DNA of 33,696 bases. Origin: Levilactobacillus parabrevis ATCC 53295 (GTDB taxonomy: Bacteria; Bacillota; Bacilli; Lactobacillales; Lactobacillaceae). The DNA is taken from positions 1-33,696 of the forward strand of contig NZ_AZCZ01000032.1 in the NCBI RefSeq assembly GCF_001434055.1, read 5' to 3'. The notes beneath the pieces were generated by a model. The model saw nothing but the letters and a program-made list of their open reading frames with translations. It searched no databases and was not told where the DNA came from. Shown one piece after another: positions 31,455-33,696 of the stretch (position 1 is the stretch's first letter; every line of letters begins with the position of its first letter). The translations under genes and the position numbers were made by a program.

Positions 31455-32402
31455 ATGGCCGTCTTTGTTCGAAGCATCTCCGGTGTTTTAATTATCCTGG
31501 TGATGATTGGTTTGGGTTATATTCTTTCTCGTCGCGGTTGGTTCGACGAGCACTCTCGCCGGCTGATTGCGCGGTTGGTTACGCAGATTGCGTTGCCAGC
31601 CTACATGATCAGTACGATTACGACCCAGTTCTCGGCGCAGACTTTGAAGTCAACGCTGCCAGATCTGCGGTTCCCCGTCGTTTCCATGTTAATTATGTTT
31701 GGATTATCGGTGATTGCATTTCATGGCTTCAAGATTCACCCGCAACGGCGGGGATTGTTTGAAGCCATGTTTGCCAATTCCAACACTGTGTTCGTTGGCT
31801 TACCAGTCAATGAAGCCCTATTTGGACCGAAAAGTATGCCGTTCGTCTTGGTCTATTACATGGCCAACACCACGTTCTTCTGGACGTTGGGGGCTTACCT
31901 GATTCAACGAGACGGGCAGGGCACTGCGAAATTCAATCTCGTGACCACGTTGAAGAAAATCTTCTCGCCACCGCTACTAGGCTTCATGCTGGGGGTCGTG
32001 CTGGTTTTACTCGATATTCAATTACCGGCGTGGATCATGAAGGACTTCAGCTATGTCGGTGGCCTTACGGTGCCGCTGTCGATGATCTTCATCGGGACAG
32101 CAATCGCTGGTGCTGGCGTCCAGAATATCCGGCTGAATCGAGATAGTTTAGGCATTTTATTTGGTCGGTTCTTAGTTGCACCGACGTTGATGGCTTGCTT
32201 GGTCATTCCAACGCCGATGCCAGTGTTAATGAAGCAAGTCTTTATTTTACAAGCGGCGATGCCCGTCATGACGAACGCACCGGTAGTGGCAAAACTCTAC
32301 CATGCGGATACGGATTACGCGGCCATCATGGTAACCGAAACGACCCTCCTAAGTTTAGTGGTGATTCCGATTCTGATGGTAATCGTCCAGCAAATTCATT
32401 AG
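31455..32402 (+). CDS. AEC-family (auxin efflux carrier-like) transporter
   Basis: 315 residues with about ten membrane spans in two five-helix halves, the AEC layout. Visible family features are LGYILSRRGWFDEHSRR LIARL-type first loop (about 21-41), FANSNTVFVGLPVNEALFG (about 106-124) and a second half beginning IFSPPLLGFMLGVVL. In lactic bacteria such carriers often move malate or other organic anions; nothing here fixes the substrate. AGGAGG lies eight bases before ATG 31455. The EamA gene begins 36 nt later with no terminator between. Confidence 0.9.
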   Translation: MAVFVRSISGVLIILVMIGLGYILSRRGWFDEHSRRLIARLVTQIALPAYMISTITTQFSAQTLKSTLPDLRFPVVSMLIMFGLSVIAFHGFKIHPQRRGLFEAMFANSNTVFVGLPVNEALFGPKSMPFVLVYYMANTTFFWTLGAYLIQRDGQGTAKFNLVTTLKKIFSPPLLGFMLGVVLVLLDIQLPAWIMKDFSYVGGLTVPLSMIFIGTAIAGAGVQNIRLNRDSLGILFGRFLVAPTLMACLVIPTPMPVLMKQVFILQAAMPVMTNAPVVAKLYHADTDYAAIMVTETTLLSLVVIPILMVIVQQIH

Positions 32403-32438
32403 TTGATAGGTTTTACATAGGGAGGAACTAGGTTCGTT

Positions 32439-33506
32439 TTGAGAAGAACATTGTTGTACGTCGCATTTTCAACTTTAATGTTTAGTTCAATGGAAATTGC
32501 CTTGAAGGCTGCCGGTGGGGCATTCAACCCCATCCAACTCAACCTGATTCGATTCTTCATTGGGGGAGTCATCCTGTTGCCAATCGCCTTACGGGCATTG
32601 AATAAGCAACAACACCACTTGACGCGTTCCGATTGGGGCCTGTTCTTCCTGACCGGTTTCGTCTGCGTCATTGTTTCCATGACACTGTATCAGTTGGCCA
32701 TCTCAGTTGACGAAGCCTCAACAGTTGCCGTTTTATTCAGCTGTAATCCCGTCTTCGCGCTGATCTTCTCCTACCTGATCTTGCACGAACGGCTTGGTCG
32801 AGCCAACTTGATTGCTGTTGTCATTTCAATCATCGGGTTAATCGTCATTGTGAACCCCGCTCATTTGACCAATCCTGTTGGTTTAAGCTTAGCTATCGGT
32901 TCTGCACTGACCTTCGGGCTCTACAGCATCGTTTCGCGGTGGGGTTCCGTACGGCATCACTTTAATGGGATTATTATGACCTGCTTTACTTTCTTTGCTG
33001 GGTCGTTTGAACTGTTAGTCTTGATGCTGTTGAGCCACGTGCCCGCCGTTGCCGGTGGTATGCGGCAGGTGTCTTGGCTCAGCCAATTCGCTGCAATGCC
33101 GATCTTAAAGAATGTTAGCCTGGAATACTTCTGGTTACTATTCTTCATCGGAGTCTGTGTGACCGGTGGTGGGTTTGCCTTCTACTTCTTGGCGATGGAA
33201 CGTTCCGATGTTTCCACGGCGTCCTTGGTCTTCTTCATCAAGCCAGGGTTGGCACCAATCTTAGCCGCTTTACTGATCCACGAACAGATTTTGACCAATA
33301 CTGTTATTGGGATCGTCATTATTCTGTTGGGGTCAGTGGTCACCTTTATGGGGAACCGGGTCAAGTCTCGGGAATCTCAATTGGCGGATCAAGAGGCCAC
33401 CGTACCAGCCAGCGATTTCCAGGAAGAGACGCAGACGGCAGCTGCCAAGCTCCGTGCGCGGGCGCAAGCTCACGTGAAGTCTTCGTCCACGGAATCAACG
33501 GATTAA
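32439..33506 (+). CDS. EamA (DMT superfamily) metabolite transporter
   Basis: 355 residues. Ten membrane segments make up two EamA repeats (about 5-130 and 145-290), as in amino-acid or nucleotide-sugar exporters. LFSCNPVFALIFSYLILHERL and SLVFFIKPGLAPILAALLIHEQ are the two equivalent helices with their HE(R/Q) turns. A charged, Ala/Glu/Ser-rich soluble tail of about 60 residues follows, longer than usual. Start is TTG 32439 with GGAGGA at 32421-32426 (12-nt spacing); the next ATG (32478) would cut the first helix. Probably cotranscribed with the AEC gene. Substrate unknown. Confidence 0.88.
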   Translation: MRRTLLYVAFSTLMFSSMEIALKAAGGAFNPIQLNLIRFFIGGVILLPIALRALNKQQHHLTRSDWGLFFLTGFVCVIVSMTLYQLAISVDEASTVAVLFSCNPVFALIFSYLILHERLGRANLIAVVISIIGLIVIVNPAHLTNPVGLSLAIGSALTFGLYSIVSRWGSVRHHFNGIIMTCFTFFAGSFELLVLMLLSHVPAVAGGMRQVSWLSQFAAMPILKNVSLEYFWLLFFIGVCVTGGGFAFYFLAMERSDVSTASLVFFIKPGLAPILAALLIHEQILTNTVIGIVIILLGSVVTFMGNRVKSRESQLADQEATVPASDFQEETQTAAAKLRARAQAHVKSSSTESTD

Positions 33507-33555
33507 TTTAAAAATAAATGTGTTCCTGAACGCTAATTTAGCGCTTAGGTAACGG

Positions 33556-33597
33556 ATAGTAGAGATGACTGGTGACAGTTGTGTCTACTATTTTTTT
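33556..33597 (+). terminator. Terminator after EamA gene
   Basis: ATAGTAGA pairs with TCTACTAT, with an inner GACTG/CAGTT stem, followed by seven T. The remaining 33598-33696 shows no feature. Confidence 0.9.
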
Positions 33598-33696
33598 GCC
33601 ATATGTTAAGGCCTGTTACCTGAAATAGGTTGTATTGCCAGTGAGCGACTAGCCGTAACGTCTTGCATCTGGGTAGCGTCAAGAATCTTGTGTAAA

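Noticed and set aside
1-33696. CRISPR arrays, insertion sequences, prophage or restriction genes
   Set aside because: No regularly spaced repeats, transposase, integrase or phage-like genes were seen; gene order and style are those of an ordinary chromosome.

Overview
The window looks like chromosomal DNA of a lactic acid bacterium (Lactobacillaceae). Clues are a roughly balanced base composition, strong AGGAGG-type ribosome binding sites, several TTG/GTG starts, a CcpA (cre) site, a sortase-anchored LRR surface protein with an LPQTD signal, orphan PTS subunits, and NAD made by salvage (PncB + NadE). A heterofermenter near Levilactobacillus is my best guess, but this is an impression from gene style, not a database match. 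Nothing looks like a prophage, insertion sequence or CRISPR array.

Layout. 1-241: 3' end of a 5S rRNA, then tRNA-Asn and tRNA-Thr and a terminator, i.e. the tail of an rRNA operon. 242-1214: an orphan PTS IIB-IIA pair (lactose/cellobiose family) behind a cre site and two GntR-type operators. 1428-4091: di/tripeptide symporter and a metallophosphoesterase. 4112-4374: tRNA-Tyr and tRNA-Gln. 4380-5070: non-coding, with a hairpin cluster ending in a terminator. 5071-7431: LRR/MucBP surface protein. 7669-10509: S9 peptidase and ProC (proline metabolism). 10625-13159: nagA and its GntR regulator behind two promoters and a long, highly structured leader, then a small DUF6440-like gene. 13235-13972 (minus): TagA-like teichoic acid glycosyltransferase. 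14126-16958: pncB, nadE and an unknown helical protein. 17133-20702: tex, sprT and thrB. 20738-20916: tRNA-Leu. 20917-22993: AT-rich operator region and a MATE exporter. 23148-24261: HAD phosphatase and an orphan mannose-type IIA. 24836-28142 (minus): two paralogous membrane diguanylate cyclases and an EAL phosphodiesterase. 28221-31087 (minus): zinc/manganese-binding lipoprotein behind a 37-nt palindrome, a frameshifted GNAT gene, and an LCP cell-wall ligase. 31388-33597: AEC and EamA transporters.

How the parts fit. NagA deacetylates N-acetylglucosamine-6-phosphate, and the adjacent GntR/UTRA protein is very likely its sensor. A TGGTNTANACCA-type operator sits inside the first nagA promoter. 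A full match overlaps an apparently gene-less promoter at 24750-24772, and weaker matches precede the PTS IIB-IIA genes, suggesting a small amino-sugar regulon. The two GGDEF proteins and the EAL protein form a self-contained c-di-GMP make-and-break set, each probably transcribed separately.

The best candidates for something undescribed are the nagA leader (18-bp perfect closing stem, three hairpins, and a 22-codon leader ORF running through it), the orphan operator-promoter at 24750, the TTTATGAAAA operator array before the MATE gene, and the compact c-di-GMP cluster.
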